Below the pieces are notes generated by a model. The model searched no databases. It was not told where the DNA came from and saw only the letters and a program-made list of their open reading frames with translations. Positions 44,155 to 52,765 of a DNA stretch of 64,000 nt are shown piece by piece. This DNA comes from an uncultured Schlesneria sp. Lineage in GTDB: Bacteria > Planctomycetota > Planctomycetia > Planctomycetales > Planctomycetaceae. How positions within the stretch are numbered: position 1 is the stretch's first letter; each line of letters begins with the position of its first letter. Location of the stretch: contig CAIMFH010000146.1 of assembly GCA_903840265.1 (NCBI GenBank), forward strand, positions 1 through 64,000, in the 5' to 3' direction. Made by a program: the position numbers and the translations under genes.

Positions 44155-44529
44155 GTGCGAAGAAGAGTTTTCACGCGAAGCCGCGGAGTAGAGAGATGAA
44201 ACCGGATGGTCGCAGTGGCCTTTGCGGCACTCAGATTTCTTTGTAGTGACGCGAAGACACTGGCGGCTCAAAGCTGCCGCCAGTGGCCCCCGGCGCGCAA
44301 CTAGGTCAAGATGATTGTCGAACGTCGATGATACATCGAAAAGTTATGCTGACGCATAACCTACGAAGATGCGCCAATTTTCAAGCAGTTCTGTTCTGAT
44401 CGGCGTAGGGAACGCATTCAAAAGGCTCGTCTTTTGGTAAATTGGACGGGGCCTCGCAACCACCTTCGGCGACATTGGTTCTTGCCGGGCAGGTGGTTAC
44501 GTCCTTTAGCGAAGTGGAAATTCATCAAG
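44155..44529. other. Intergenic region with a strong hairpin
   Basis: About 375 bases between two plus-strand genes. It contains a perfect 10-base hairpin (44258-44285, CACTGGCGGC with GCCGCCAGTG around an 8-base loop). No T-run follows, so it may be a transcript-stabilising structure rather than a terminator. The rest must carry the promoter of the lipoprotein gene at 44530; nothing more is recognised. Confidence 0.55.
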
Positions 44530-46737
44530 ATGTCAGATCGCTGGTCGATGTCGAAGCAACTGTTGTGCTGGCTGATTTTGGCCGCGATTTGCGGTTGTAA
44601 CAAGACGCCCGCTGGGGGCGGTAGTTCGGCTGAAACCGGCGAAGTGAGCGAACAGGACGCGCAAACAACCAGCAAACGCATTATCCCGATTCGGCGCGAT
44701 GTGAAGGAATTGGACGGGAACTGGGTCATGGTGGTGACTCAGCAGGGGCGCGATCATTACATCTGGCTATGCAATTTCAAGAAGGATTCGGCAGGCAAGA
44801 TCGAGGTCAAGCTGACGGACGCGGGCCAGATGGCTCCGTTGGAACCGAAGCTGGATCTGGCGGAAGTGACTGCGAAAACGGTGCATCTGCAGGTGACCAA
44901 CAAGTCGGCCGTGCTTGATTTTGTGGGCGAGTTCGAGGGAGGGGCGATTCGCGGCACGCTGTCGCCTGGAAATGGTGAAGTCTATGCTGCGCGGTTGCTG
45001 CCGGCCGATGCTTCCAAGCTGGCGGACTATGTCACAGACGCGTTGCCCCCCGCGGCGGACGTCTACATGACCACGATCAAGAAAATGGGGAATCAGCCTG
45101 AACCAAAGGCTATTCTGCAGATCGCTCGAGAATATCGCACCAGCCCGCTGTCGCTGGACACGATTTTCGGACTGCTGTCGCTGAGTTCTCGTGCTGGTTT
45201 TGATGATCCCACGGTGCTGGAAATCATCAACCAATACATTGAATTGTCAAAGGTCTGGGGACCGCGCATGCAGGCGCAGGCCGAACTGCTGACGGCTCAA
45301 CAACTGGTCACCTCCGGACGGCTGACGACCGAAGCGATCAAGCATTTGGATGAAGCTGAAAAATTGGCTGGTGAAGGTAACACGGCCATCAAGTCGCGAG
45401 TTCAGGTCTTCCGTGAACAGGCCGAGATCACGTTGGCATTGGCCAAGAGCCGATCGAAATCTGATGAAGAGCGTGCCGCGGCCAACACAGAATTACTGCC
45501 TGCATTGAAGAAGCAGCCCTACAACGCCGAGATCCTGGTCGCCTTGGGTGACTACGCTGCGGCGCATGATCAACGAGAAGCGGCGATCAATTACTATTCG
45601 TCCGTCGTCGCCTTGCCGCTGCTGGAACAGTTCGTTCTCGCTCGACGTGCCGGCCAACCCCCTGGTGATCCAACCCCCAGTGATCTCCTGCGCAAGCTGT
45701 GGTCGGACCAGCACGCCAATGAGGACGGCCTGCAAGAGCACCTCGAGAAGGTCTACAGCGAGGCTTTGTCTCAAATGAGAGACGAGCTGCGCGGCAAAGG
45801 GCCGGCAGTGCCGCCAGCCGATAGCGGCGATCACACGGTCCTGGTTGAATTCTTCACCGGAGCACAAATGCCGCCCGCCATTGCGACGGAAATCGCGATG
45901 GACGCCGTGCGAGAAACGTATCCGACATCGCAAGTGATCACGTTGCGCTATCACCAGCATATTCCTGGGCCAGACGGACTGGTGAATCAGGACAGCGAGG
46001 ATCGGCTCGCTTCTTATGAACAGGGTCGCGTGCCGCTGGTGGCCTTGGACGGAGCGTTGTTGAATCCCGATCAAGTCCCCTACAGCGGTTTTATGCAGGC
46101 GAGTGCGACCGCGTATTCGATCTTTCGTACCGTGATTGACGCCAGGCTGAAGCAGTCGACGCCGATTCGCATTCAGTTGTCGGGCAAAGTCGAAAACGAC
46201 GAGTTGATGGTCGAAGCTTCGGCCACCGGAATGAAAGAAGAAGACCTTCCGTCACTGCGGCTACGGTTGGTGTTGGCTGAGGAATCCGTCGACGCCGTGT
46301 TGCCCAACGGGATGCGACACCATGCGATGCTGGTGCGAGAGATGCCGGGTGGAGCTCGCGGTGTGGCGGTAAAAAAGGGCGAGTTGAAGTTTTCGCTGTC
46401 GATGCCGGTCGGAGAACTACAGCAGCGATTGGACGAATACTTGAGTCGCTACGAAACCGGAAACAAGATCCAATTGCCGGCGAGTGCAAAGCCCGCCATT
46501 CGGGGTCCGTTGTACCTGATCGGCATGGTTCAGAATGACAAGCTCAACCCCAGCCGCCCCGATTTTGGACGTGCGATTCTGCAGTCGGCGATCGTCCCGG
46601 TCACGGGGTTCAGTGCTGCGGCACCAGTTAAGGAAACGACCGAGCCTGCGGCGACGCCCACAGAAAAGCCGTCACCAGCGGCAGTCGTGGCGCCGGCTGA
46701 AGCGTCACCGCCGGCTCCGGCGCTGCCAATGGAATAG
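44530..46737 (+). CDS. Large lipoprotein with TPR-like middle and thioredoxin-like C-terminal region
   Basis: A 735-residue lipoprotein. The start is set at ATG 44530 (an ATG six codons later is possible), giving a signal peptide ending in ICGC. A Gly/Ser/Glu-rich linker leads to an N-terminal domain, then an alpha-helical part (about residues 200-400: HLDEAEKLAGEGN, ILVALGDYAAAHDQREAAIN) that looks like TPR repeats. Around residue 440, HTVLVEFFTGAQMPPA resembles the Omp28/thioredoxin start VEFFTGAQCGPC but has no cysteines, so redox activity is unlikely. The tail is Ala/Pro/Thr-rich. Such proteins occur in planctomycetes without known function. Confidence 0.7.
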   Translation: MSDRWSMSKQLLCWLILAAICGCNKTPAGGGSSAETGEVSEQDAQTTSKRIIPIRRDVKELDGNWVMVVTQQGRDHYIWLCNFKKDSAGKIEVKLTDAGQMAPLEPKLDLAEVTAKTVHLQVTNKSAVLDFVGEFEGGAIRGTLSPGNGEVYAARLLPADASKLADYVTDALPPAADVYMTTIKKMGNQPEPKAILQIAREYRTSPLSLDTIFGLLSLSSRAGFDDPTVLEIINQYIELSKVWGPRMQAQAELLTAQQLVTSGRLTTEAIKHLDEAEKLAGEGNTAIKSRVQVFREQAEITLALAKSRSKSDEERAAANTELLPALKKQPYNAEILVALGDYAAAHDQREAAINYYSSVVALPLLEQFVLARRAGQPPGDPTPSDLLRKLWSDQHANEDGLQEHLEKVYSEALSQMRDELRGKGPAVPPADSGDHTVLVEFFTGAQMPPAIATEIAMDAVRETYPTSQVITLRYHQHIPGPDGLVNQDSEDRLASYEQGRVPLVALDGALLNPDQVPYSGFMQASATAYSIFRTVIDARLKQSTPIRIQLSGKVENDELMVEASATGMKEEDLPSLRLRLVLAEESVDAVLPNGMRHHAMLVREMPGGARGVAVKKGELKFSLSMPVGELQQRLDEYLSRYETGNKIQLPASAKPAIRGPLYLIGMVQNDKLNPSRPDFGRAILQSAIVPVTGFSAAAPVKETTEPAATPTEKPSPAAVVAPAEASPPAPALPME

Positions 46738-46845
46738 GGTGGCAGCCGGGCTGAGATTCCTTAAAGTAGACTTCTCGCTTTGCGAGTATTAAGCCGGTGT
46801 CTGCGACGCCATCAGCGCCATCCCGTTCCGCTGTTTCAGGGGGGC

Positions 46846-46925
46846 GCGGATTCGCAGTTGGCTTACATCTCGCCGGAGCGAGAAGGCTACTTGAAGACAC
46901 GGCACACGGAGTGTGCCTACTACTT
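46846..46925 (+). repeat. Composite dispersed repeat, copy 2
   Basis: GCGGATTCGCAGTTGGCTTAC, a TCTCGCC/GGAGCGAGA hairpin, and then a GGCACAC/GTGTGCC palindrome (46901-46917) followed by TACTACTTTG. The parts match copy 1 at 28728-28866; here they are closer together. It lies between the lipoprotein and BMC genes, which end facing each other. Confidence 0.65.
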
Positions 46926-46943
46926 TGATAAGGCAACAGCCAA

Positions 46944-47555
46944 TCAGCTGGGCAGCAGGGCAGCCAAGTCTGCGTGTGGGCGAGCGATTACGTCGGCCAG
47001 GATCAGCTTGCCACCCAGGCGTTCGACGGTCTGGCGACCGACTTCGATCGCGGTTTGAACGGCGGCAACGTCGCCACGGATCATGATCGTGACGTAGGCG
47101 GCACCGATCTTTTCTTTACCGGCCAGCGTCACATTCGATGACTTCAGCATGTCGTCGGTGGCATGCAAAGCGGCGACGAGACCTTGTGTTTCCAGCAATC
47201 CGAGGGCATTGGTCATGATCGTGGCATTCTCTTTGGGTATTCGCGAATCGTAAACACCAAGCAGGGGACTTAGAACGGGTTTCGAGTTGGCCAGTTTCAG
47301 GGTGACATCGAGCGGTGCGGCCATCACCGAGTACATGGCCGAACTTCCCATCCGCTGGGCGAGTTCCATGCCATGTTCGGCTGCGGCGCGAACGTCGGCG
47401 ACCGAACCGACCAGCTTCAGGCATTGAGCAGCACCGTCGGTGCTTTCGATGCCCATGATTCGAATGTTGGCCATTTTCGAGCAGGCATCGGCGACGATGA
47501 ACGACGGCGCGAGATAGTTAACCTCCAGCAGGGCCAGACTCAACGAGCCACTCAT
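46944..47555 (-). CDS. Tandem-domain bacterial microcompartment shell protein (BMC-T)
   Basis: A 203-residue protein with two BMC domains. Domain 1 (about residues 4-80) reads SLALLEVNYLAPSFIVAD, ADVRAAAEHG and domain 2 (about 116-196) ALGLLETQGLVAALHATDD, TIMIRGDVAAVQTAIEVG, the classic BMC fold that builds pseudohexameric shell tiles. The pore-lining segments would be ESTDGAAQC and KEKIGAAYV. BMC-T proteins trimerise and can form gated pores in microcompartment shells. Planctomycetes have a PVM-type microcompartment for deoxy-sugar breakdown, but none of its other genes is in this window, so this is an isolated shell gene. Confidence 0.92.
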   Translation of the reverse strand: MSGSLSLALLEVNYLAPSFIVADACSKMANIRIMGIESTDGAAQCLKLVGSVADVRAAAEHGMELAQRMGSSAMYSVMAAPLDVTLKLANSKPVLSPLLGVYDSRIPKENATIMTNALGLLETQGLVAALHATDDMLKSSNVTLAGKEKIGAAYVTIMIRGDVAAVQTAIEVGRQTVERLGGKLILADVIARPHADLAALLPS

Positions 47556-48058
47556 CCGTCCATCCTTCCGCCAACCGCATCGGCTGATTTTTATCGGGCA
47601 GCCCCAGCGGGCAATTTAAATAGCATTCCAGACTCTACCGTGACTTGTCGGCTTCCGGCGGGGTCTAATTGTAAAAGAACTGCATTCTGATGGGCGCGGG
47701 TGAATGGGTCAACTTTGCCGGCAAAATCGGTTGGCCCATTTGCCCGGCGATTTGAAATCGTGACGGTTTTAGTGACAAAGCGCAAACCACGCCTTTCCCA
47801 AAGCGGCAGGGGCTTGCCACTCGCCGCCGCGGGAATGACGATTGTGCGGCGGGGACGCCAGTTGCGCCGTGAAATGATGGTTGTGCGTTCAGAAGGCGGC
47901 GAAATCGGCAGTTTTAACGCATCAGTTTGGACTATTTGATGTGGGGGGCCACGTTGATTTGACCTGTGAGGGATGTGACGTAAGTTCGATTCGTTACTCG
48001 TGCGAACGTCAGACGAAAGATTGTCCCCAAATCTGTCAGACTCGCCTCACCGGATGAG
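47556..48058. other. Divergent intergenic region
   Basis: About 500 bases between the BMC-T gene and the HD/GGDEF gene, which point away from each other. It must contain both promoters. A run of GGCAAAATCGG-like sequence near 47700-47760 and several short palindromes are present but no operator or small gene could be assigned. Confidence 0.5.
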
Positions 48059-50230
48059 ATGTGCAATATGAGCGTTGTAGCGGATTTTCCGACGAACGAG
48101 ATCACCCCAGCTCCCGCGTGGCGGACGAGTCCACCTCGATCCAACGCCGAGATTCGGGTGCCGCGGATGCATTCGTCCGAGTCTTCTCGCGCATTGCTGG
48201 GACTGCTCAGGCTGTCGCAAACGGCGGCCAGCGAACTGAATGATGGAACGGCCGATGCGACATTTGCCGGCGTGATCAGCAAAAGTGTGCTGCGGTCGTT
48301 GTTGGGGACACTGCACCACCGTCATTACCTCACGCTGCGGCACAGTCGCCGGGTGGCATTGGTCGCATTTGGGCTGGCCAATCATCTGGGCTGGGACGGG
48401 CGACAGTTGCGAGTTCTGGAAGTGGCCGGGTTGCTGCACGATATCGGAAAAATCGGCGTTCCCGACACGGTGCTCGAAAAGCCGGCTCGTCTGAGTCCCG
48501 ACGAACTGGAACTGATTACGCTACACAACAACGTCGGATTCGACCTGCTGCAGGCCTGTCGTGTAGACCGTCAGGTTCAGGACGTGATCAGCCAATCACA
48601 GCAGTCGTATTGTCCGGACTTGGAGTCACGCGACCAGACGTTGGGGAACGAGCTGAACATGGGAGCTCGCATCCTGGCCGTGGCGGATGCCTATGATTCG
48701 CTGGCGACGGAGCAGCCGCATCGCCGGGCCAAATCACATCAAGAGATCATGGAAGTTCTGACGGAGGGATCGGGGACGCAGTTTGATGCCAATGTGGTGA
48801 GTGCTCTGGCTCGCTGGGTTCAACAGGACGGTCCGCCGCTGGCCTCTGCTGCCGATGACGACCTGGTTCCGACCTCGAATGGTCCGATCGAGGTGTCTGA
48901 AGCCGATTCGATTGGGCTTATCTTTTCGTATCTGCACACTGTCGAGAGACTTTACGATGGCTTCCATCTGGTTGACACAGACGGTCGCATTCTGATCTGG
49001 AATCGTCGCGCGGAACGACTGCTGGGCCGATCGGCCGAACATATGCTTGGTCAGCGGTGGTCGGGCGATGCCCTTGGTTACCGCCATCTGAACGAAAGCC
49101 CGATGCCGACGGCCGAGATGCCGATGTTGCGTGCCATCTCAACCGGGAAGACATCGCTGATGTCGATGCTGGCTCGTAATGCGAACGGGCAGTCGGTGCA
49201 GATCGAACTGCAAGCGGTTCCGTTGTTCGACGAACAGGGAAAGCTACAGGGGGTCGCCGAATTTTATCGTAACTTGACGGATGACAGCGGTCGGCAATCT
49301 CGTAGTTTCCGCGATCTCAAGCTGGCTGCGACTCGAGACGCCCTGACGAATGTGGCGAATCGTCGCGAGCTTGAGAATCAAATGAATGCGATGGTGACTG
49401 AGTTCAACGACAGAAGTCGCGAGAAGTTCAGTGTCATCTTCGCCGATGCGGATCACTTCAAACGCGTGAACGATACTTTCGGTCATGGCGTCGGTGATCA
49501 AGTGCTGATTGACTTCGCTCGTCTGCTAACGCAAGAGACCTATTCGGGGGAACTTGTCGGTCGATACGGCGGCGAGGAATTCGTGGTGCTTTGTCCGGAT
49601 ACGAATCTGGAAGAGGCATTCCGCCGTGCGGAGCGATTGCGCACGACGTTGCGGAAGTCCAAGATTGGCGGCATCGATCGGCTGCGAGTGACGGCGTCAT
49701 TCGGGGTCGCTCAGGCGGAACCAGGCGATACGGTCGACAGCCTGCTTCGTCGAGCCGACAAGGCGTTGTACAAGGCGAAGGCAGAAGGACGCGATCGCAC
49801 CTGTTCGTTCACGACGGTCGATCTGCTGAATGCAGACAAGCCTGAGAGTAAGCCAGCTCCATCGGCGAATCCATTCTTGTGTGAAACACGGTTCACGGCG
49901 ATCGTCGCTTCGGACATGGTTTCGTACAAGCTGGGGGGCTTCGTGAATGATCACAAGGCGAAGCTGAAGACTGTGACGACCGAACGCGTGGTAATGTTGA
50001 TCGGCGACACGGGTTTGCTGGCTTCGATGAATCCCTTCAATCGCGAATTCGCGCTGGAGCTTGATCTGGCGTTGGACGGCCTCGCGGACGCCATCGCGAA
50101 ACGTGGGGTGCCTCGCATCCAGTTTGGGGTGACGATCCGCCCACATCGCCGAGTGCGAAACTCGGCAGAATTCCAGAAGCAGGCGAATCGGCTGATCACG
50201 GATTTGAAGCGGTACTTCGTCGCCGAGTAA
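48059..50230 (+). CDS. HD-PAS-GGDEF diguanylate cyclase-type signalling protein
   Basis: A 723-residue cytoplasmic protein (a second ATG at 48068 is an alternative start). Residues 90-230 form an HD domain with LLHDIGKIG (His 127, Asp 128) and other HD-GYP-like parts (RILAVADAYDSL), but the GYP motif is missing. A PAS domain follows (about residues 300-410, HLVDTDGRILIWNRRAERL). The GGDEF domain has an active-site GGEEF at 504-508 (RYGGEEFVV) and should make cyclic di-GMP. The last 120 residues after FTAIVASDMVSYKL are a separate unrecognised domain. Phosphodiesterase activity of the HD part is uncertain. Confidence 0.88.
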   Translation: MCNMSVVADFPTNEITPAPAWRTSPPRSNAEIRVPRMHSSESSRALLGLLRLSQTAASELNDGTADATFAGVISKSVLRSLLGTLHHRHYLTLRHSRRVALVAFGLANHLGWDGRQLRVLEVAGLLHDIGKIGVPDTVLEKPARLSPDELELITLHNNVGFDLLQACRVDRQVQDVISQSQQSYCPDLESRDQTLGNELNMGARILAVADAYDSLATEQPHRRAKSHQEIMEVLTEGSGTQFDANVVSALARWVQQDGPPLASAADDDLVPTSNGPIEVSEADSIGLIFSYLHTVERLYDGFHLVDTDGRILIWNRRAERLLGRSAEHMLGQRWSGDALGYRHLNESPMPTAEMPMLRAISTGKTSLMSMLARNANGQSVQIELQAVPLFDEQGKLQGVAEFYRNLTDDSGRQSRSFRDLKLAATRDALTNVANRRELENQMNAMVTEFNDRSREKFSVIFADADHFKRVNDTFGHGVGDQVLIDFARLLTQETYSGELVGRYGGEEFVVLCPDTNLEEAFRRAERLRTTLRKSKIGGIDRLRVTASFGVAQAEPGDTVDSLLRRADKALYKAKAEGRDRTCSFTTVDLLNADKPESKPAPSANPFLCETRFTAIVASDMVSYKLGGFVNDHKAKLKTVTTERVVMLIGDTGLLASMNPFNREFALELDLALDGLADAIAKRGVPRIQFGVTIRPHRRVRNSAEFQKQANRLITDLKRYFVAE

Positions 50231-50568
50231 TCGCGAGCGTCGCGGAATGCCGTTTTGGTGTCGCGACGCAGCATTTTGTGCCGATGGTTTGAGCTCAAAC
50301 CGTCGTTTTGGCCACTCCGCCACCACCTCGAATCTCGCGAAATGTGAGATTTGTGTTTAGGTTGTGAAATTGGTGTGAGTATGGCCGGGCAGTACTTGCC
50401 CCTGCGGTGCGATTTCGGAAAATCTGCGCCATCCGCACTAGAGCGGTCGCGGTCCGTAGACCCTCGCTCTCGCTATCCCATCCGTCAGGCAATTTGATTT
50501 TCGTTTCGCGCTGCCGAAGCAGTGGCGTGGCGGCTTGGCAGATGGCGAGTCCCTGAAGGAGTTCTGGA
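50231..50568. other. Intergenic region
   Basis: About 340 bases between two plus-strand genes. The CGCGAAATGTGAGATTTGTGT segment (20 bases or so near 50335) is A/T-richer than its surroundings and may belong to the promoter of the GYF gene, but no match to a known site is clear. Confidence 0.4.
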
Positions 50569-52350
50569 ATGTCAGATCAGTGGTTTTACCGTATGTTCGG
50601 CGAACAATTCGGTCCCCTGCCGCTGGAGAAGCTGAAAGATCTGGCGGACAGCGGCACGATCCAGGCGCTGGATCAAGTGCGTCTGGGTTCCAGCGGATCG
50701 TGGGTCGCTGCGGCGACCGTTGATGAATTGGAACTCTCGACCAGCGAACGCGGTGGATCATTGGCGGTGGCGACGCTCTCGGACTTTGATATTTCGACTC
50801 CGCAAGCGGTGAGTGACGAGTGGTTTTGCCTGCTGGGCGATCATGAACTGGGCCCGCTGAGCTTCGATGAGATCTTGAAGTATGCCGAACAAGAACAGTT
50901 GAGTGCCGACGATCAGGTGAAGCTTGGATCTGGCGGAAAATGGCGCCGCGCCGGTTCGATCGGTCGACTGATGGCCGCGCTGCCTTATAAAGCTCATGAA
51001 AAGACGATTGTCCGCAGACCTGCACCGGTCGAGAAGCCCGCCAAGTCAAATCCGAAGATGGCTGTCGTGGCGGCGGCCGCACCAGCGCCCGTTATCGCTC
51101 CGGCACCAGTCGCGATGCCTGACCCGGAAATGACCTACCGCCTGGCGTATGAACAGGCGAAGGCGAAAGTCGCCGAATCGATGCTGGCGCAGGCTGACGC
51201 GACGTTTAAGGCTGCGGAAGAGCAAGCGCAGGGTCTGGTGGCTTGGGCCACTGCTCCGAACGTCGATCGCTTCTGGTGGGGCTGGTCCGGTGGTGTGGAA
51301 TTCGGTCCTGTGGAATTCACGCAGGTGTATGGCCTGGCCAAATCCGGTCAATTGAAGCCATCGGATTTCGTCCGCAACGGGCAGTACTCGCAATACGTGC
51401 CCGCCTCGAACATTCCCGGCCTGCTTCAAGCGGTCGAGCTCATTACTCGAGCGGCCGCTGCCAGAGATCTGGCGCGGTCACAAGCTCAGGCTGCCGCGTC
51501 ACTCGCCACTCCTCCCTCTGCAGCCGACACCGCGAAAGCGATCAAGTCGGCAGTGATGTCGACTGTCAGCGAGCCAATGACCAAGCCGAAGTCAAATCCT
51601 ACTATTCCGATCCCAACGGCGGCAGCGTCGAATGCAACGGCATCACCAAGCCGTCAGGCACCCATATCGGATCCCCAGATCGCGATCAGAACATCCGCGC
51701 CTGTTGAACCGGATCGCGTTCCCGAGCCTGCTCCCGAACCAAGTCGGCCAAGCTATGCGGGTTCGATGAGTGGTGGCTACGCCTCCATGGGGAGCGGGTC
51801 CAGTTCGTCGATGAGCACCTATGGAATGAACCGGCCGGCGCCGACTCCCGTGAAGTCCTATCCCAAGAAGCGGGTTTCGGACAGCACCTGGTTTTCGGAC
51901 ATGCTGGAAACCTTGAAGGAGCCCAAGGCAATCGGCGGTGCCTGCGCCATTGCACTCGTCGCCTTGATTTTCGGTTGGGGATATCTGCCAAAGAGCCGCG
52001 GTGCGGATATCAAACGCTATCAGGTCTTGACGCAGCTGCTGCAGGAAGCCCAGTCGAAGCGGTCGAGTCCAGCGGAATTGACAGCCATCCAGAATAAAAT
52101 GACGAAGGTAGGGAAAGAGATGGCCGCCGAGTTGAAAGACAAAGCCAGCCCCTATGAACCCGCCAAGCAATGTCTGTTGTGGGCGTCTCGCGATGAAATC
52201 CCGCGCATGGTGGCTGCTGGTTTTGCCACGGAATCGATTCACGAAAAGAACTTCGCTGCGAAACTCAATGAAGCCGCCATCGAACTGGGATTGAAGCCAC
52301 GACCGCCCGTCGATCTCGCGGCACTGGCTGCCCGAGCGAACGAAGACTGA
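50569..52350 (+). CDS. Membrane protein with three GYF_2 domains
   Basis: A 593-residue protein. Three GYF_2 domains occur in a row: residues 4-57 (WFYRMFGEQFGPLPLEKLKD), 83-140 (WFCLLGDHELGPLSFDEI) and about 228-285 (FWWGWSGGVEFGPVEFTQVY). All have the W-F-x-G-P-V/L core that binds proline-rich peptides. Between them and after the third are long Ala/Pro/Thr-rich disordered parts. One membrane helix at about 453-475 (AIGGACAIALVALIFGWGYLP) leads to a short helical C-terminal domain. The GYF part should face the cytoplasm, where it could gather proline-rich partners at the membrane. Function not known. Confidence 0.85.
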   Translation: MSDQWFYRMFGEQFGPLPLEKLKDLADSGTIQALDQVRLGSSGSWVAAATVDELELSTSERGGSLAVATLSDFDISTPQAVSDEWFCLLGDHELGPLSFDEILKYAEQEQLSADDQVKLGSGGKWRRAGSIGRLMAALPYKAHEKTIVRRPAPVEKPAKSNPKMAVVAAAAPAPVIAPAPVAMPDPEMTYRLAYEQAKAKVAESMLAQADATFKAAEEQAQGLVAWATAPNVDRFWWGWSGGVEFGPVEFTQVYGLAKSGQLKPSDFVRNGQYSQYVPASNIPGLLQAVELITRAAAARDLARSQAQAAASLATPPSAADTAKAIKSAVMSTVSEPMTKPKSNPTIPIPTAAASNATASPSRQAPISDPQIAIRTSAPVEPDRVPEPAPEPSRPSYAGSMSGGYASMGSGSSSSMSTYGMNRPAPTPVKSYPKKRVSDSTWFSDMLETLKEPKAIGGACAIALVALIFGWGYLPKSRGADIKRYQVLTQLLQEAQSKRSSPAELTAIQNKMTKVGKEMAAELKDKASPYEPAKQCLLWASRDEIPRMVAAGFATESIHEKNFAAKLNEAAIELGLKPRPPVDLAALAARANED

Positions 52351-52765
52351 TTCGAAGGCAGTGACGAGTGACGCGAAGAATGCGGAGAGGTGAAAATCCA
52401 AAAAGGCGGCGGGGCTTGGGTCGGGATGTGACTCGCGTGCAGGCGGTTATCAGCGCGGAGTAGCAAAGGAAAACCGGACAAGTCCTGAGACGGCTGCTCG
52501 CGTTCTTCGTGGCGGCTTGGTGGCTTTGGGCTAGAGACGCTCGCTATAGGCGACAAATCGACGCAGCCGCATTTAACCGGTCACATTCCCTCCGCGACAG
52601 CGCCGCTTCGCGTGAGATCGGTGTTTGTCACTCCCTTCCTGTGACACAAGTCCCTATTGAGTAATACGTTACCTGTCACAAGGGACACGTTGACCGAACT
52701 CCTCACCGCAGATACACTTCCGGCCCGCGCCAGGAAGGCGCGTTCCGCTTGGCAAGGAAGCGCGC
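52351..52765. other. Intergenic region
   Basis: About 415 bases between the GYF protein gene and kdsD, both on the plus strand. Nothing recognisable beyond a CTTGGCAAGGAAGCGCGC segment that provides the AAGGAA ribosome binding site of kdsD. Confidence 0.5.

Noticed and set aside
44258-44285. Rho-independent terminator
   Set aside because: The hairpin is strong but no T-run follows on either strand; listed only as a hairpin in the intergenic entry.
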